Assembly: GCF_905147045.1 (NCBI RefSeq)
Contig: NC_065893.1
Location: 1,922,001-1,986,000 of the forward strand
DNA: 64,000 nucleotides
Direction of reading: 5' to 3'
Origin: Nymphalis io
Taxonomy: Eukaryota > Arthropoda > Insecta > Lepidoptera > Nymphalidae
Of the stretch, positions 13,701 through 23,045 are shown in pieces. The notes under the pieces were generated by a model. That model was given only the letters and a program-made list of their open reading frames with translations, ran no database searches and was not told where the DNA came from. Within the stretch, counting starts at the first letter, position 1. The number at the start of each line of letters is the position of its first letter. The translations under genes were made by a program, and so were the position numbers.

Positions 13701-16118
13701 AAAACCTTAATTTCTCTCCCCAATTGGGATTTAAGCCTGATACCTCATTAACTGCCGTACAAGCAAATTTTACTTATGATATACTGATATATTTTATATA
13801 CATATATTACATGACATATATATATGACATTCTGTTTGTTGCTTATAATAATATTACGCTTTAAAACTATATACAAAGAACACAATATGTTATCGTAGGC
13901 ATAAATAATTTAGTATAACGTGTTACATAATTAATTGATTTAATGTCAATATTATGAAAATAAAATTATAATAAAGCCTCGGTAGACGTCATTGTACGCC
14001 CGGATCTTAATGCCCTTTAACCACTAAGAGTAACGTCTTTTAGAAATATGTTACTCAGACGAAAAAAAAATACGCCCACAGATGTAATGAAGTATATGGA
14101 GTGAAATGAAAAAATTGAAATTGTATTTTTTCATGTTATAGGTAGGGGACGGACAAATGGGCCGCCTGATGTTAAGAGGTCACCATCGCCCATAGATATT
14201 GGTGGTGTAAGAAATATTAACCATTCACAACCACCAACCTTGGCAACGAAGATGTTATGTCCCATGTGCTTGTAATTACTCTGGATCACTCACCCTTCAA
14301 AACCGGAACACAACAATACGAAGTATTGCTGTTTGGTGGTATAATATCTACCCTAAATATGCTTACTATATATAACAGTATTCAAGGTGGCGCATTGGAA
14401 ATGCAAGGAATGATTAATCATTCTTACAGTTCCACTATGGGTGGTAGTAACCATTAATCATTAAGTAGTCCATTTGACCCGAAAATGCCGGCGATAAAAT
14501 GTTATCATGTATCTAACTTCAAATAATAAATACTTTTATACAAAGTTATCCCTACAATTAACATTACAGTTGTAAATTCAAAAAATATTTTATTAGCGGT
14601 TGCTTACTTTGTAGTCTGTAGTCAGTCAGGACAAGTAATTTTATAAATATCTGACGAGCCGGTTGGCGTGGTTGGTGGATGCTTGCCTTTAACGCCGAAG
14701 ATTGTGGTTTCGATTCCCACCCAGGACAGATATTTGTGTGCATAAACAGGTCTGTTTGTCCTGAGTCTGGGTGTAATTATCTATATAAGTATTTATTTAC
14801 AAAAGAAAAATAGTATATGTAGTATATCAGTTGTCTGGTTTCCATAGTAGAAGCTCTGTACAAGTTTAATATGGGATCAGATGGCCGTGTCTAAAAAATG
14901 TCGCAAGATATGATTATTATTAAATATAGATTATTTGAAATAGTCTGACAAATAATGTTGACTCAGTGGATATTGTACCTCCGTTCACTCAGGATGGAGA
15001 GAAAAGGTTAATAATCTTATTATAAATACATATATGTGGATCTCGAGTCGATTTTATTCGTGGAGACGTTAAAATTGAATTTTGATTAAAATATTTTCTC
15101 TAAGCGTTATAAAATTTAATCCTCGATGTCAGACACGTGCCTTTATAAAGATATTTTATGAGTTTGTTTCGCATCCAATTATAAAATAACGGTTGGTAAA
15201 TGATATTTCGTATTATCGTTAATAATTTGTTAAATACAACGTTATTATTAGATGTTTTTTTTTACGTATTGTTGGGTTATGTAACGACGCGTCTGGGTAC
15301 CTACCGTAATATTATATCAGTAACAGTATTGTGTTATCTAAATGTAAATAAGACAAAAATTAAGGCTCTTTATCAGATATGATGCTTAAATCAGATATTT
15401 TGACACTTAAAATAACTTGAAATAAGGTTCAAATTAATCAAGGCTTGTCTTTATTTCAGCCGGTGAAGAAATATAAATAATAAGTTACTTTTACATCAGC
15501 TTTTCTGTCACCTAATAAATATAAAATGTTATTATTTTACTAGCATGAAGCAAACCATTTGCAAATGACCTGGTTTTATCGCAAGGGATAGGTCATTGAT
15601 TATTTATTCTCATATGTATTAAAATGTTTGGTTGTTTAGCTACATGAACGGGGTCTTATCCGATGAGCATGATCGCTCTGCGTGTAAATGGAGGAGCAAG
15701 ATATCAGTAGCATTTGGCTAACCCTAACGACCAGTTCGTCATAACGAACGAACAGTATACCGCAATAGCTGGGGCAAAGTCCAAGGGGGATCTATCACAT
15801 GGGGGTTGAGTGAAGAAGTACTGGTTGACAGTACCTCATATCGACTAGAACGATACTCATCAAGCTTATCACTAATAATAATTATACCTACTTTGCTTCT
15901 GACGTAAATGACGGTATTTATAAATATCTTTTATTATATGAAATGAGGAAACGACTTACCTGTCTAAAAAAATTCGGTACATCTTCTGGTTTCTGATATA
16001 ACTGTTCCTTTGGCGAATGTATGTAGAACATCCTTCCAACACCTTTCAAGTGGTTTGTCAAAACCTCTGACAGTCCACTCTCCGTGGACGCATTAGCGAA
16101 CGTCATTTCCGACGCCAT
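1035..16118 (-). CDS. AGMO: Alkylglycerol monooxygenase (AGMO), N-terminal half, 5 exons, runs off left edge
   Basis: The gene encodes an integral-membrane di-iron enzyme of the fatty acid hydroxylase superfamily. Family members use tetrahydrobiopterin and oxygen to cleave the ether bond of alkylglycerols at the ER. Exons are 16118-15960, 3553-3426, 2960-2809, 2076-1973 and 1197-1035. All junctions are AG/GT with compatible phases and give 235 continuous codons. I see hydrophobic segments near residues 54-72, 127-141 and 182-197. The histidine boxes are H142/H146 (HRACH), H155/H158/H159 (HQVHH) and H231/H234/H235 (HHRVHH). Their spacings (4, 9, 3, 1, 72, 3, 1) are those I recall for vertebrate AGMO. 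The DLPWD..WY block near residues 118-128 also fits. The start is the ATG at 16118 in an AAAATGG context; the N-terminus (GVGRMFYIHSPKE) matches the family start. The remaining roughly 200 residues are outside the window. The first coding intron is 12,406 bp, the others 465-775 bp. Confidence 0.93.
1973..2076 (-). CDS. AGMO: AGMO coding exon 4, second histidine box
   Basis: The exon has 104 bp, from TGTACAG to TTT|GTAAGT. It encodes EVHILWAQHQVHHTSEDF and the RQSVLQ block, the most strongly conserved stretch of the family. Confidence 0.93.
2171..2476 (-). mobile_element. SINE-T1, full length, with target-site duplication
   Basis: A tRNA-derived SINE on the minus strand. The head with box A-like GGCCCAATGG and box B GGGTTCAAACCC is at the right, and the AGCCCAGCAG tail with AGGCTGTCACTG is at the left. 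An 8 bp duplication ACTGATAA flanks it at 2163-2170 and 2477-2484, direct evidence of retrotransposition. It lies in the intron between AGMO exons 3 and 4. Confidence 0.88.
2809..2960 (-). CDS. AGMO: AGMO coding exon 3, first histidine box
   Basis: The exon has 152 bp, from TTTTAG|G to CATG|GTAAGT. It encodes the DLPWD...WY block and the first histidine box (YYWMHRACH). The following Glu codon is split across the intron with exon 4. Confidence 0.93.
3426..3553 (-). CDS. AGMO: AGMO coding exon 2
   Basis: The exon has 128 bp, entering at phase 0 and leaving after two bases. It encodes a membrane segment (SYPYFLIFMIIEHIVL) followed by the GIRLNDGITSISHG block, which resembles the luminal or loop region between the first two membrane spans in the family. 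The acceptor is TTTCAG and the donor AG|GTGAGA. Confidence 0.9.
3612..3740. other. GC-richer segment of unknown origin in AGMO intron
   Basis: About 130 bases are clearly richer in GC than the surrounding intron and contain a short plus-strand open frame (ALWGADSYAVTANG...). I do not recognise it. It could be a fragment of an old repeat rather than a gene. Confidence 0.3.
3800..4930. other. AT-rich intron sequence
   Basis: AGMO intron 1 sequence with no frame or repeat that I can support. A small piece near 4270-4300 resembles the GC-rich tails (GCGGGTTCGCCCG) left by decayed lepidopteran retroelements. Confidence 0.35.
4938..5022 (-). repeat. SINE-A 5'-end fragment
   Basis: The sequence carries the SINE-A head on the minus strand: GGTACCACCC, TACCCAGACGAGCTTGCAC and AAAGCTCTA, with a short duplicated GATGATCTGGGT. 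Confidence 0.65.
5307..5345 (-). promoter_or_regulatory. Candidate core promoter: TATA box plus initiator, inside AGMO intron 1
   Basis: On the minus strand, TATAAATAG starts at 5345 and an arthropod-type initiator TCAGTT places its A at 5314. This is exactly 31 bp from the first T of the TATA box, the canonical spacing. The predicted transcript runs toward AGMO exon 2 and first passes a small frame opening at 5255 (second ATG at 5138). It could drive a shorter AGMO transcript or a separate RNA. No transcript data are available here. Confidence 0.45.
5703..5920 (-). repeat. Degenerate SINE-T1
   Basis: Tail-first on the plus strand, this has AGCAGCCTGTAAAT, CCCACTGCTG, the CACGCTGC block and CGAGTACGAGATGAATTATAAAC. 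The tRNA-like head is largely decayed. Confidence 0.65.
5983..6001. repeat. (CAA)n microsatellite
   Basis: Six copies of a CAA triplet. Confidence 0.8.
6222..6514 (-). mobile_element. SINE-A, near full length
   Basis: On the minus strand it begins TGGTGGTAGGGCTTTGTGC and ends CCACCTTCCTATTCTATAAAA with a poly-A run (poly-T on plus at 6222-6235). Several short frames inside it are repeat artefacts. Confidence 0.88.
7052..7190 (+). repeat. SINE-T1 body fragment
   Basis: A diverged middle part of SINE-T1: GTGAAGGAAAACATCTTAAG, TGCATGTG, ATTGGAGCAGTGTGATGGAG and a decayed CTCAAAAAAGGAGAGGA. The head and tail ends are missing. Confidence 0.6.
7509..7584. repeat. (AT)n microsatellite
   Basis: An almost pure alternating AT run directly next to the large palindrome. 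Confidence 0.9.
7602..7763. repeat. 162 bp perfect palindrome with (TA)n centre
   Basis: Position 7602 pairs with 7763, 7603 with 7762, and so on. The non-repetitive arms, about 63 bases each (7602-7665 and 7700-7763), match without a mismatch and enclose an alternating TA core. The outer ends read AAACGGATAGAACAC and its complement. It could be a foldback or MITE-like element, a cruciform-forming site, or an assembly or amplification artefact. No target duplication is obvious. Confidence 0.9.
7783..7955 (+). repeat. SINE-T1, diverged with internal deletions
   Basis: It contains the decayed box B region (GTGGATTCAAATCTGAACAA), a CACCGTCGTCATAAAA middle, and an intact tail GTCCAGCAGTGGGACATGTAC with AGGCTGTTA. 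Confidence 0.7.
7995..8330 (-). repeat. Family C repeat, near full-length copy
   Basis: This unclassified repeat starts on plus with CTCCAGACCGATTTCGGCC and continues through TAGCCAACTACGC, GTGCACTCTCTATTTCCTAA and ACGACCAGAAAGAGTTCAGG. Reverse-complement relatives occur at 39325 and 50675. Its short open frames are not supported as genes. Confidence 0.7.
8913..9148 (-). mobile_element. SINE-T1 with internal deletion
   Basis: The tail (GTAACAGCCTGTGAATGTCC, GCTGCTGGGCTAAG) and the head (GGTTTGAACCCACGATCATC, GGGCCATCACGGC) are well kept. The middle is replaced by AT-rich sequence. Confidence 0.85.
9150..10120. other. AT-rich intron sequence
   Basis: No coding frame, repeat family or RNA gene that I can support. 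Confidence 0.35.
10147..10375. mobile_element. Inverted pair of SINE-A 3' halves
   Basis: A minus-orientation SINE-A 3' half (10147-10280) is joined directly to a plus-orientation 3' half (10281-10372). Poly-A ends face outward on both sides, and arms of roughly 100 bp can fold back on each other. Confidence 0.82.
11070..11242 (+). repeat. Very degenerate SINE-A
   Basis: Recognisable islands in order are ACCGCCAAGAAATAATGCTTAG, GGGCCATAACATTGTA, ATGGTTAATATTTCTT and TGCCAATGTCTATGAT. The head and tail are lost. Confidence 0.4.
11776..11928 (+). repeat. SINE-T1 5' portion, cut by a SINE-T2
   Basis: It starts AGCCGAGATGGCTCAATAGT and runs through GACGGCGAAGAAAGCATCG to GAAATTCTGCC. It breaks off exactly where the SINE-T2 at 11930 begins, so the T2 element is the younger insertion. 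The T1 remainder does not resume on the other side. Confidence 0.68.
11930..12193 (-). mobile_element. SINE-T2, full length
   Basis: A second tRNA-derived family. On the minus strand it begins GACGAGCCGGTTGGCGTGG, has a box B-like GGTTTCGATTCCC, the CTGAGTCTGGGTGTAATTAT block and an ATT-rich tail. Relatives are at 14648 and 43793. Confidence 0.85.
12285..12475 (-). repeat. Degenerate SINE-T1
   Basis: Minus-orientation body with TGTTCCAATGTGGATAATTG, TACACGTGTGGCATT and a decayed head (AGTGGTGGATTTGAAC). Confidence 0.6.
12480..13010. other. AT-rich intron sequence
   Basis: It contains overlapping open frames on both strands at 12538-12775, but their translation is Lys/Phe/Ile-rich low complexity as expected by chance. 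I see no gene. Confidence 0.4.
13020..13165 (+). repeat. Decayed lepidopteran retroelement tail
   Basis: The pattern 'CTGAAACCACTAATTGGTTTTGAAAA ... AAGCGGGCGAAACCGCGTGG ... CAGCTAGTTCA' resembles a widespread lepidopteran repeat that ends in a GCGAAGCCGCG-type block. The family is recalled, not verified. Confidence 0.4.
13543..13700 (+). repeat. SINE-T1 5' half
   Basis: A diverged head (GGTTAGGAAACGTGAATCTTAA, GTGTTCAAATCCGGGCAAGC) and the CATGTGCTTAATTTGTG body. It is truncated before the tail. Confidence 0.72.
14128..14352 (-). mobile_element. SINE-A, diverged, minus arm of an inverted pair
   Basis: Poly-A side at the left (TTATAGGTAGGGGACGGAC), with CACCCTTCAAAACCGGAAC and GAAGTATTGCTG toward the right. 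The 5' end is missing. Confidence 0.75.
14378..14475 (+). repeat. SINE-A fragment, plus arm of an inverted pair
   Basis: CAAGGTGGCGCATTGGAAATG, ATGATTAATCATTCTTACAG and ACTATGGGTGGTAGTAACCA are the plus-strand middle of SINE-A, only 25 bases from the minus copy. Confidence 0.6.
14648..14935 (+). mobile_element. SINE-T2, full length
   Basis: The head GACGAGCCGGTTGGCGTGG, box B-like GGTTTCGATTCCC, GTCCTGAGTCTGGGTGTAAT body and an ATTATTATTA tail are all present. A short AAATAT may be the target duplication. Confidence 0.87.
15640..15870. other. Unassigned GC-richer segment near AGMO exon 1
   Basis: About 230 bases of mixed composition (GAACGGGGTCTTATCC, GATCTATCACATGGGGG) lie just downstream of exon 1 within intron 1. 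No convincing frame or repeat match. It could be regulatory or an unknown repeat. Confidence 0.25.
15960..16118 (-). CDS. AGMO: AGMO coding exon 1
   Basis: This exon holds 53 codons from MASEMTFANAS to DVPNFFRQ and ends at phase 0 on the donor CAG|GTAAGT. Eleven bases upstream of the ATG there is a possible acceptor (TTTTAAG at 16130), so the 5' UTR is probably split and the promoter lies further right. The first ~25 residues are hydrophilic and variable; family similarity begins at GVGRMFY. Confidence 0.9.
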
Positions 16119-16129
16119 TTTTTTATTAC

Positions 16130-18830
16130 CTTAAAACAAATAAAATTAACGTTATATATATATCAGTTAGGTATAAATAAATAATTTCAACCTTATCTAT
16201 ATTATAATATGTATTAAGGGTCAAAGTTTATAAATGTTTTGCTAATGTAAACAAATTTTAGGACCTCTGGCCTCGTGATTCGTGCAAATGATTTTTAGGT
16301 TAGATTGCTGCTTATGGAATTTTTTTTAATCGAACCAACAGACAAGGTCTGGATTAGTTTTTATTTTAGGTGAAATATCTAAATTTTAAGAAGGGTAATT
16401 CTGACTGTTAAAATTGAGAGGTTTATTATAATAATAGCTTTTAGGAAAAACTAATAGCCATGCTTAATTTAATTTTAATTTTTTAACTTTTCACTGTAAT
16501 TTATTTATATAAGATTCATTTTAGGATTACGCTACCTAATAACTCAAGTGGAATACTATTAGTTTAAAAAAAAACAATATTTTAAAATGATTTCTTCGAA
16601 GGTTCATAATTTGTTGTAAGTCCTAAGTTTCTATTAATTCGACGTTTTAAAACTTTTCCAATTACACTTTTCTGAGTTTGAATCGCGTTCATTTATTTGC
16701 GAAACATTTCATTTAATAAACTGCAATTATTTTACTCTAATATATTTATCCTCATTTTATTTAAATTGAAATGCTTATATAAGTAAAATATTATATTATA
16801 AAGTATAATTTTTATTATTTCAACCTTACTTGCATCAGAGGTAACTTTTAAATATTCTTATTAATCCCTTTTCGTTTTTTTTTTGTACTAAAATATTTTT
16901 GTTCCAAATAAAGATTACTTGAAGACTGCCTATTCCTACTATATGTAAGCTCAAAATAAAAAATAACAATTCCCAATACCAATTTGGAATCAGTTAAATA
17001 GAAATAGGTTAAACGAAAAAGGTTTACCCGAAAATTGTGAACTTATCGTTTTTTTTGAAATCTGTTAAAATAAATTCAAAAATAGAATGCGAGAATGCTT
17101 TTATAGGACGTAGTATTTCTGTTTTCATTTCGATATTGGTTTTCTATAGTTGTTAACATAGCTTCAATAGCTCAAATGCTTGAGATGTAAAAAAGAACGT
17201 CTTATAATTAAGGGTTAATGGAGAATTATTAGTGATGACAGTATCATTGAATCCTTGCATGGCGATATTGACGATAAAACTGTTTTCGAAATGTGTCGAA
17301 ACAATTTTAGCTCTTGAATTTCTTACCCGGATTTGAATCCGTAACCTTGAATAAAGAACCACTAGTTTTATCTCTAGTTAAATTAAATAAATGGTCATTT
17401 ATAAGCAGAACGAGAAATAAAATGTGCGAAAATTTATATAAAAATAAAGTCACACACTGTATTTATTTTAAAAGAAAATAGTAATACAAACTGCCAAAGA
17501 AAACAATTTCTTATTATTACTTTCATTTTGAGGTTTTTATATTTTCGAATTAAAAACACACAAAATCAATAATATTTTGAAATTATTACACTTTTATTGG
17601 CATTAGTGTCCATTACATATTTGCAATTAGTAAGACATCGATAGTTACTAATACTAGTTAATTGTTGCTATTATAAAAATCTGCGCTGTTAGTCTGTTTG
17701 AGAATGACGAAAAAAAAAAATTTAACCGATATTAAAAAAGTAAAAATTAAAAAAGTAGAAATGGTAAATGATTGACACAAATTAGGACTTTGTAAGCTTA
17801 AGTACACGCTAGTAGAGGCATAAGTTAATTATATAATATATATAACAAGAACATGAAATTTACGCTTATCACGTTAATAATATTATATACTACAATTTTT
17901 TTGTAATAAATTTTTTTATAAAATATATATATATATATAGGTTAAGTTTTTTTTTCATATAGGCATTAGTAAACACGTGTCATTAATGGTATAGATTATA
18001 AAGATATTAATTGGTATAGTTATATAAGGACACGAGATTCTTTGTATTGCCATCAACGCCAAGGTTCAAATATTTCTACCAAGCGAATTATACAATTATA
18101 CATTCGAATAATTTATATTGGAATGACAATGGTGATTAATTTATTGATTTGTTTTATTTATAATTTTGCACGATACGAAAATAGTTTTGTTATAAGAAAT
18201 TACTGATTAATTATTTTCTTATTGAAAAATCATATTTTATTCATTAAATAATTAAATGGTCAATATATTCTCATCGTCATTCATTGTTTGTTGCAGTATC
18301 AACAGCTGAAGTACCAATTTGAAGATGTTTTACAGCTGCCGCAAAGAATTAGTGAAAAATTTGATAATTTCAAGCAAACAAACTACATTATTTCTTTTAC
18401 GTACAATTTTAAAACAGACTTTAATAAAAATAACCGTTATCACTATGTCGAAACTATTATAAAAAATTAAATGTTTGTAATACTTAACATATTAAAAAGC
18501 TACTAACTATCTTTCAACTTTGTAAAATATTGCCAGTATAAAAAAAAAAAAAACTTTTCGATCGTGATATTTAAATAATCGAATAAACGCTATCGTGAGT
18601 ATGGATTTACAATTGCAAATGATAAATGCGACGTGAGAGTTGGTTCATATCAGTTCAAATGGTATACAATGTCGTTTAAATTATAAATTCGACATATAAT
18701 AGTCTAAGCAGCTACATCTGGCCAGTTAAAAAATGAACATAGTCAGTGTATGCACTAGTCAAAAACCATTTAATTTTACTCTAACCACTTCGGAATAGGA
18801 AGCCTCAAATTTCACTGGATCTCCAAGTCG
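16130..18830. other. AT-rich region upstream of AGMO coding start
   Basis: Mostly AT-rich and single-copy in appearance. It includes the candidate 5' UTR splice acceptor at 16130 (minus) and a possible relic of a tRNA-like head near 17315-17350 (ACCCGGATTTGAATCCG). The frames at 17153-17362 and 18288-18470 are not supported as genes. Confidence 0.35.
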
Positions 18831-18839
18831 GGACCTATG

Positions 18840-19325
18840 TGTATGCACAATATAATTAATATAGTAATAACGAGAGCTGACAGCAAACCAGCGACACAAA
18901 TATCTGTCTATCGTTTTGTGAACTTCATGTCAGTACATTCAGCAGCTGCTTGATTACGAGTCTGACGTCGATAAAAGTATAATATTAAATAAGCACAATA
19001 TTACTTTAGTATAAATAGCAATAGACATTTAGCTAGCAACAAAAAAATCGGACTGACGTAATGTAAACATACTCTTAGTACACCCAACAACAACTCGATG
19101 ATGAGTTAAGTACGATAAGAGTTTAGGTGACATAGTCTAAATAGCAAGAATCGAAAACTAGTGATATAAACGCCGGTCTGATACTTCGTAGTACAACTTA
19201 CGATTCGCTTGGTAATGATTCTGGCATGAATAAAAGTATAACATGAATAGCAAGGGACGGCAGCTAGTCAGCGGCATATATATCGGTTCGACTTAATGTA
19301 AACCTGCTCTTAGATTTATATATTC
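18840..19325. repeat. Diverged tandem or duplicated units
   Basis: Related blocks recur. 'ATAAAAGTATAAT...AATAGCAA...CTAGC...ATCGG..GACGTAATGTAAACAT.CTCTTAG' at about 18975-19080 is echoed at about 19229-19315, with a weaker echo near 18875-18935. The spacing of the two clearest copies is about 235 bases. I do not recognise the family. Confidence 0.45.
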
Positions 19326-19329
19326 ATCC

Positions 19330-20005
19330 ATTGCACTCGATCATTTCATTATAAATTGTGAATATCATAATGACAGCCTTGCAAGTTGAACTCGTCAGTT
19401 GGTCAACGACCAAGCGGCCTCGACGAATCGTTTCGTAATGTAATATTTAATTATGCTACTTACCACAACATGGTATTTTGTGCAATACTAAAATTGGATA
19501 GCTTAACACAAGCCGTGGCTTCATCAGCAACCGGATATTAGTTAATCTTACTAAAATCCTTCTAGAATTTTCGTATATTTTTTCTAAATGATGTGGAAAC
19601 AATTTGAAAATGCAATGTTTTTACTCTCTGTCTCAAGAATAATTTCTCCCAATGCAAATTATCCAAACAATATATTATATACAGACATCGCATGACAATT
19701 AACATTATAACATTTTCAATATGTTTTCTTTGCTAATGGTGCTCAGTTCAGGCTTGAAAGTAATATAATTTTTATACACGTAAAATTTAAAAGATTAAAA
19801 ATTATAATTCGATGTATCTCCTAAACGCCTCCACGAGTTATCGTTAGTTTGCAATTGAGATCAAGGTTAAGTGCCAAAGTTACATCGATTGTCAGCTAAT
19901 ATTATCGATCTTATTGAGAAATATTTATGCAAAGAACACTCTTAGAAGTCGTAGCCGCATATATGTAAATCAAATTATAAATAAATGACGATTCGAGACT
20001 ATTTA
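19330..20005. other. Unassigned region with a strong minus-strand splice donor
   Basis: At 19464 the minus strand reads CCATGTTGTG|GTAAGTAG, a good donor consensus that could end an upstream non-coding exon of AGMO. No promoter pair was found beside it. The rest is AT-rich. Confidence 0.25.
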
Positions 20006-20007
20006 GT

Positions 20008-20230
20008 GGTACAGTGGGATATGTACCACCCAATCATCAATATGTATTCTACCACGAAATAGCAATTTACTGAGTGACCCGGTTTGGTTTAGTAAGCCAG
20101 TGTAACTACGGGTATAAGGGACATAACATCTTAGTTCTCAAGGTTGGTGGCGCATTGACTATAAATAAATTTAAGGGGTGATTTATATTTTTAACAGTGC
20201 CAATGTGATTACCAGCCAGTCTGTCTATGA
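20008..20230 (+). repeat. Degenerate SINE-A
   Basis: Islands in order: ATGTACCACCCAATCATCA, ATTCTACCACGAAATAGCAA, GAGTGACCCGGTTTGG and CAAGGTTGGTGGCGCATTGA. The 3' third is eroded. Confidence 0.65.
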
Positions 20231-20317
20231 ATTTGAGGTAAAAGAAATGTAGTTCGTCTATCAAATCCGAGTTAGTAGCAATTTTGCATGATATCTGATT
20301 TTGTAAAATTATCTGAG

Positions 20318-20346
20318 AGAGAGATATATATATATATATATATATT
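20318..20346. repeat. (GA)n/(TA)n microsatellite
   Basis: A short GAGAGAGA run followed by alternating TA. Confidence 0.8.
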
Positions 20347-20489
20347 TCATCTTCATTCTTCGTTAGGCGAATCGTGTTTAGAGCTCGTTCGTTGTGGCCG
20401 GCTTAATCTGATTTTGTTGTGCGATGCATATAGAAAGATCTTATAAAACTATAAGCTAAACGGTTTCTATAATAACATTTTTTTATACT

Positions 20490-20779
20490 CTGGTGGTAGG
20501 GCTTTGTGGAAGCTCGTCTGGGTAGGTATCACCCACTCATCAGATATTCTACCGCAAAACAACAATACTTGATATTGTTGTGTTCCGGTTTGAAGGGTGA
20601 GTGATCCAGTGTAATTACAGACACAAGGGACATAAAATCTTAGTTCCCAAGGTTGGTGGCACATTGGCTATGTAAGCGATGGTTGACATTTCTTACAATG
20701 CCAATGTCTATGGCGTTTGGTGACCACTTACTATCAGGTGGCCCATATGCTCGTCCGCCTTCCTATTCTATAAAAAAAA
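20490..20779 (+). mobile_element. SINE-A, full length
   Basis: Runs from CTGGTGGTAGGGCTTTGTGG to CGCCTTCCTATTCTATAAAA plus poly-A, with all internal blocks in order and no large gap. Confidence 0.9.
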
Positions 20780-21186
20780 AGACAAAGAACAATGTATTTT
20801 ATACAAGTGATCGCTTACATACAACAAGGAATAAATAGTTTTCCGTTCGTTTATATTAATAAACGAGAAATATTTATGTAATGGCTAACTGATATAACTA
20901 CTACTATACTAAATCAATATACATAAAACTAATACCAGAAGATGCGGCTCGTTTCGGAGATGGTTTTAGTATGTAATATTATTATATAAGTAGCTGCGCT
21001 TTGCAGTATTAATTAAATTAAATTTTTAGTATTGACGTGACAAGCGTGAATTTCATGTTCTTGTCGTCTTGTTATAAAATATTCAATTCGTTACATTAAA
21101 AATAAACAAATGTAAAAGATATTTCCAAGAATATCTACAAGGTTTTGTTAAAGTAAGCAATTGGCTTATGTCATTGAGTACTCTCC

Positions 21187-23045
21187 TATTTTTATTTTTA
21201 TTTTTTATTATTTTTTTTTTATATTCGCCGGGAGGGCAAATGACTCTACTCTACCTGTTGGTAAGTGGTAGTAGAGTCCAAACGCGACGACGGCCAGTAC
21301 AGACGGGAAAAACGTTCTGCACTAGCCGCCTTCGCCTTGCCGGCCCGCAAGATGCCTCTTCACGCCTCGTTTGAAGGAACCCGGGTTGTAAGAGGAGGGG
21401 AACACGTGAGCTGGTAAGGAATTCCATTTTTTGGAAGTGCGACAAAGAAAGGAGTTGCCAAATTTCTTTGTTCGCGATGGAATTGATGTCACAGTTAGGC
21501 GGTGACATCGAGAACCAGCTCGCGTGGACTTAAGAAGGAAGGGGGAAGCAGGAATTAGAGAGAATAATTCCTCAGAGCACTCGCCGTGATACAGTCGATA
21601 GAAAGCGCTCAGTGCTGCTATCTCACGACGCAATTGTAAAGGTTCAAGGGTGTTTGTGACCTTTACGTCGCCAATAATGCGTACGGCACGTCGCTGCAAC
21701 CGGTCCAAGGCCTCAAGTAGGTACTTAGCGGAGCCATCCCAAAGGTGCGAGCAATATTCCACGCAAGACCGTACCTGTGTTTTGTACAGCAGGCACAGTT
21801 GTTGTGGCGTGAAAAAGCGCCGCACCTTGTTCAGAACTCCGAGTTTCCGTGAAGCTGTTTTTATAACAGCCTCGATGTAATCCCTTGGACTAAGGTCGCA
21901 GCGAACGTCAATCCCCAGCATGGCGATTTTGCTTTGCATCACCAGCGGAGTACCACAGAGGGAGGGAAGAGGGGAAAATGTTGACTTTTTCGCCGTGAGA
22001 GCGCATACCTGTGTTTTCTTGGCATTAAACTCAACAAGATTATCAGAGCCCCATTTGGCGATGAGCTCTAACGTCCTATCGAGTTCAATGACAAGATTCT
22101 TCCGCCTCTCCTCAATTTCCGCTCGCCCAGCCACTGCGCGTCCGTGGTATCCACCATGCACTGTACTATCGTCTTCATAGCAATGTATGTTCCCAAGAGA
22201 GAGCATATCATTGATATGCAAAAGAAAGAGTGTGGGAGATAGCACAGATCCCTGGGGGACCCCAGCATTCACTACATAGAATTGTGAAGCGCAACCATCA
22301 ACTAAAACACGAAGGCTACGCTTGTGTAGGAAGCTGGCAATCCAGGTGCATAGCTGAGCAGGCAGACCATGTGCCGGCAGCTTGGAGAGAAGACTTCTGT
22401 GCCAGACCCTGTCGAAAGCCTTGGAGATATCGAGGCTGACAACCAACGATTCTCCATGCTTGTCGATAGCTTCACCCCAGAGGTACGTTACGTACGCTAG
22501 AAGATCACCTGTGGACCGTTTTGGTCGAAACCCGTATTGACGATCATTAATTAAAGAGTGATCTTCTAGGTAATGGATCAGTTGGTTGTTTAAAATCCGT
22601 TCCATCACCTTACAAAGTACTGAGGTGATAGCTATTGGCCGATAATTTGCCGGGTCAGACCGATCCCCTTTTTTGGGAACCGCTTGCACATTAGCTCTTC
22701 TCCAAGCCTCCGGCACACTTCCCGAAGAGAGAGAAAGTTGGAACAGGCGCGTTAACACAGGAGACAGCTCCGCTGCGCACTTCTTCAGCACTATGGCTGG
22801 TATTCCATCGGGACCGCTGGCTTTCCGTACATCAAGTGATTGCAGCTCCGCACGCACATCACGTTGCCTGATTTTAATGTCAGGCATCGTATGGCCACAT
22901 GCAGGTATTGTAGGTGGCAGTGCACTACAATCATCGATGACGGAATTGTCGGCAAAGAGTTTAGCCAGGAGATCAGCTTGCTCTTGCGGACTGTGAGCTA
23001 GCGATCCGTCCGGATTTCTGAGCGGTGGCAGCGAAGCGAACAATT
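21187..23045 (-). mobile_element. Jockey-type non-LTR retrotransposon, 5'-truncated
   Basis: The element carries a reverse transcriptase frame, a ~100 bp 3' UTR containing CCACTTACCAACAGGTAG and an impure poly-A tail at 21187-21225. The 5' end is cut upstream of the RT fingers, so the endonuclease and first ORF are missing. A 20 bp inverted repeat sits at the 5' junction (23040-23085). GC content is far above the flanks. The same family recurs as a 3' fragment at 38794-39105. Assignment to the Jockey group rests on the RT and C-terminal motifs as I recall them. Confidence 0.9.

Noticed and set aside
20467..20664. Recurrent short frames beginning MRHQPWELR or MCHQPWELR at several loci (6341, 20467, 24786)
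   Set aside because: The same frame recurs because each lies in a SINE-A copy; it is a repeat artefact.
21650..22996. Four plus-strand frames of 69-107 codons across the LINE
   Set aside because: They are antisense shadows of the 577-codon reverse transcriptase frame.
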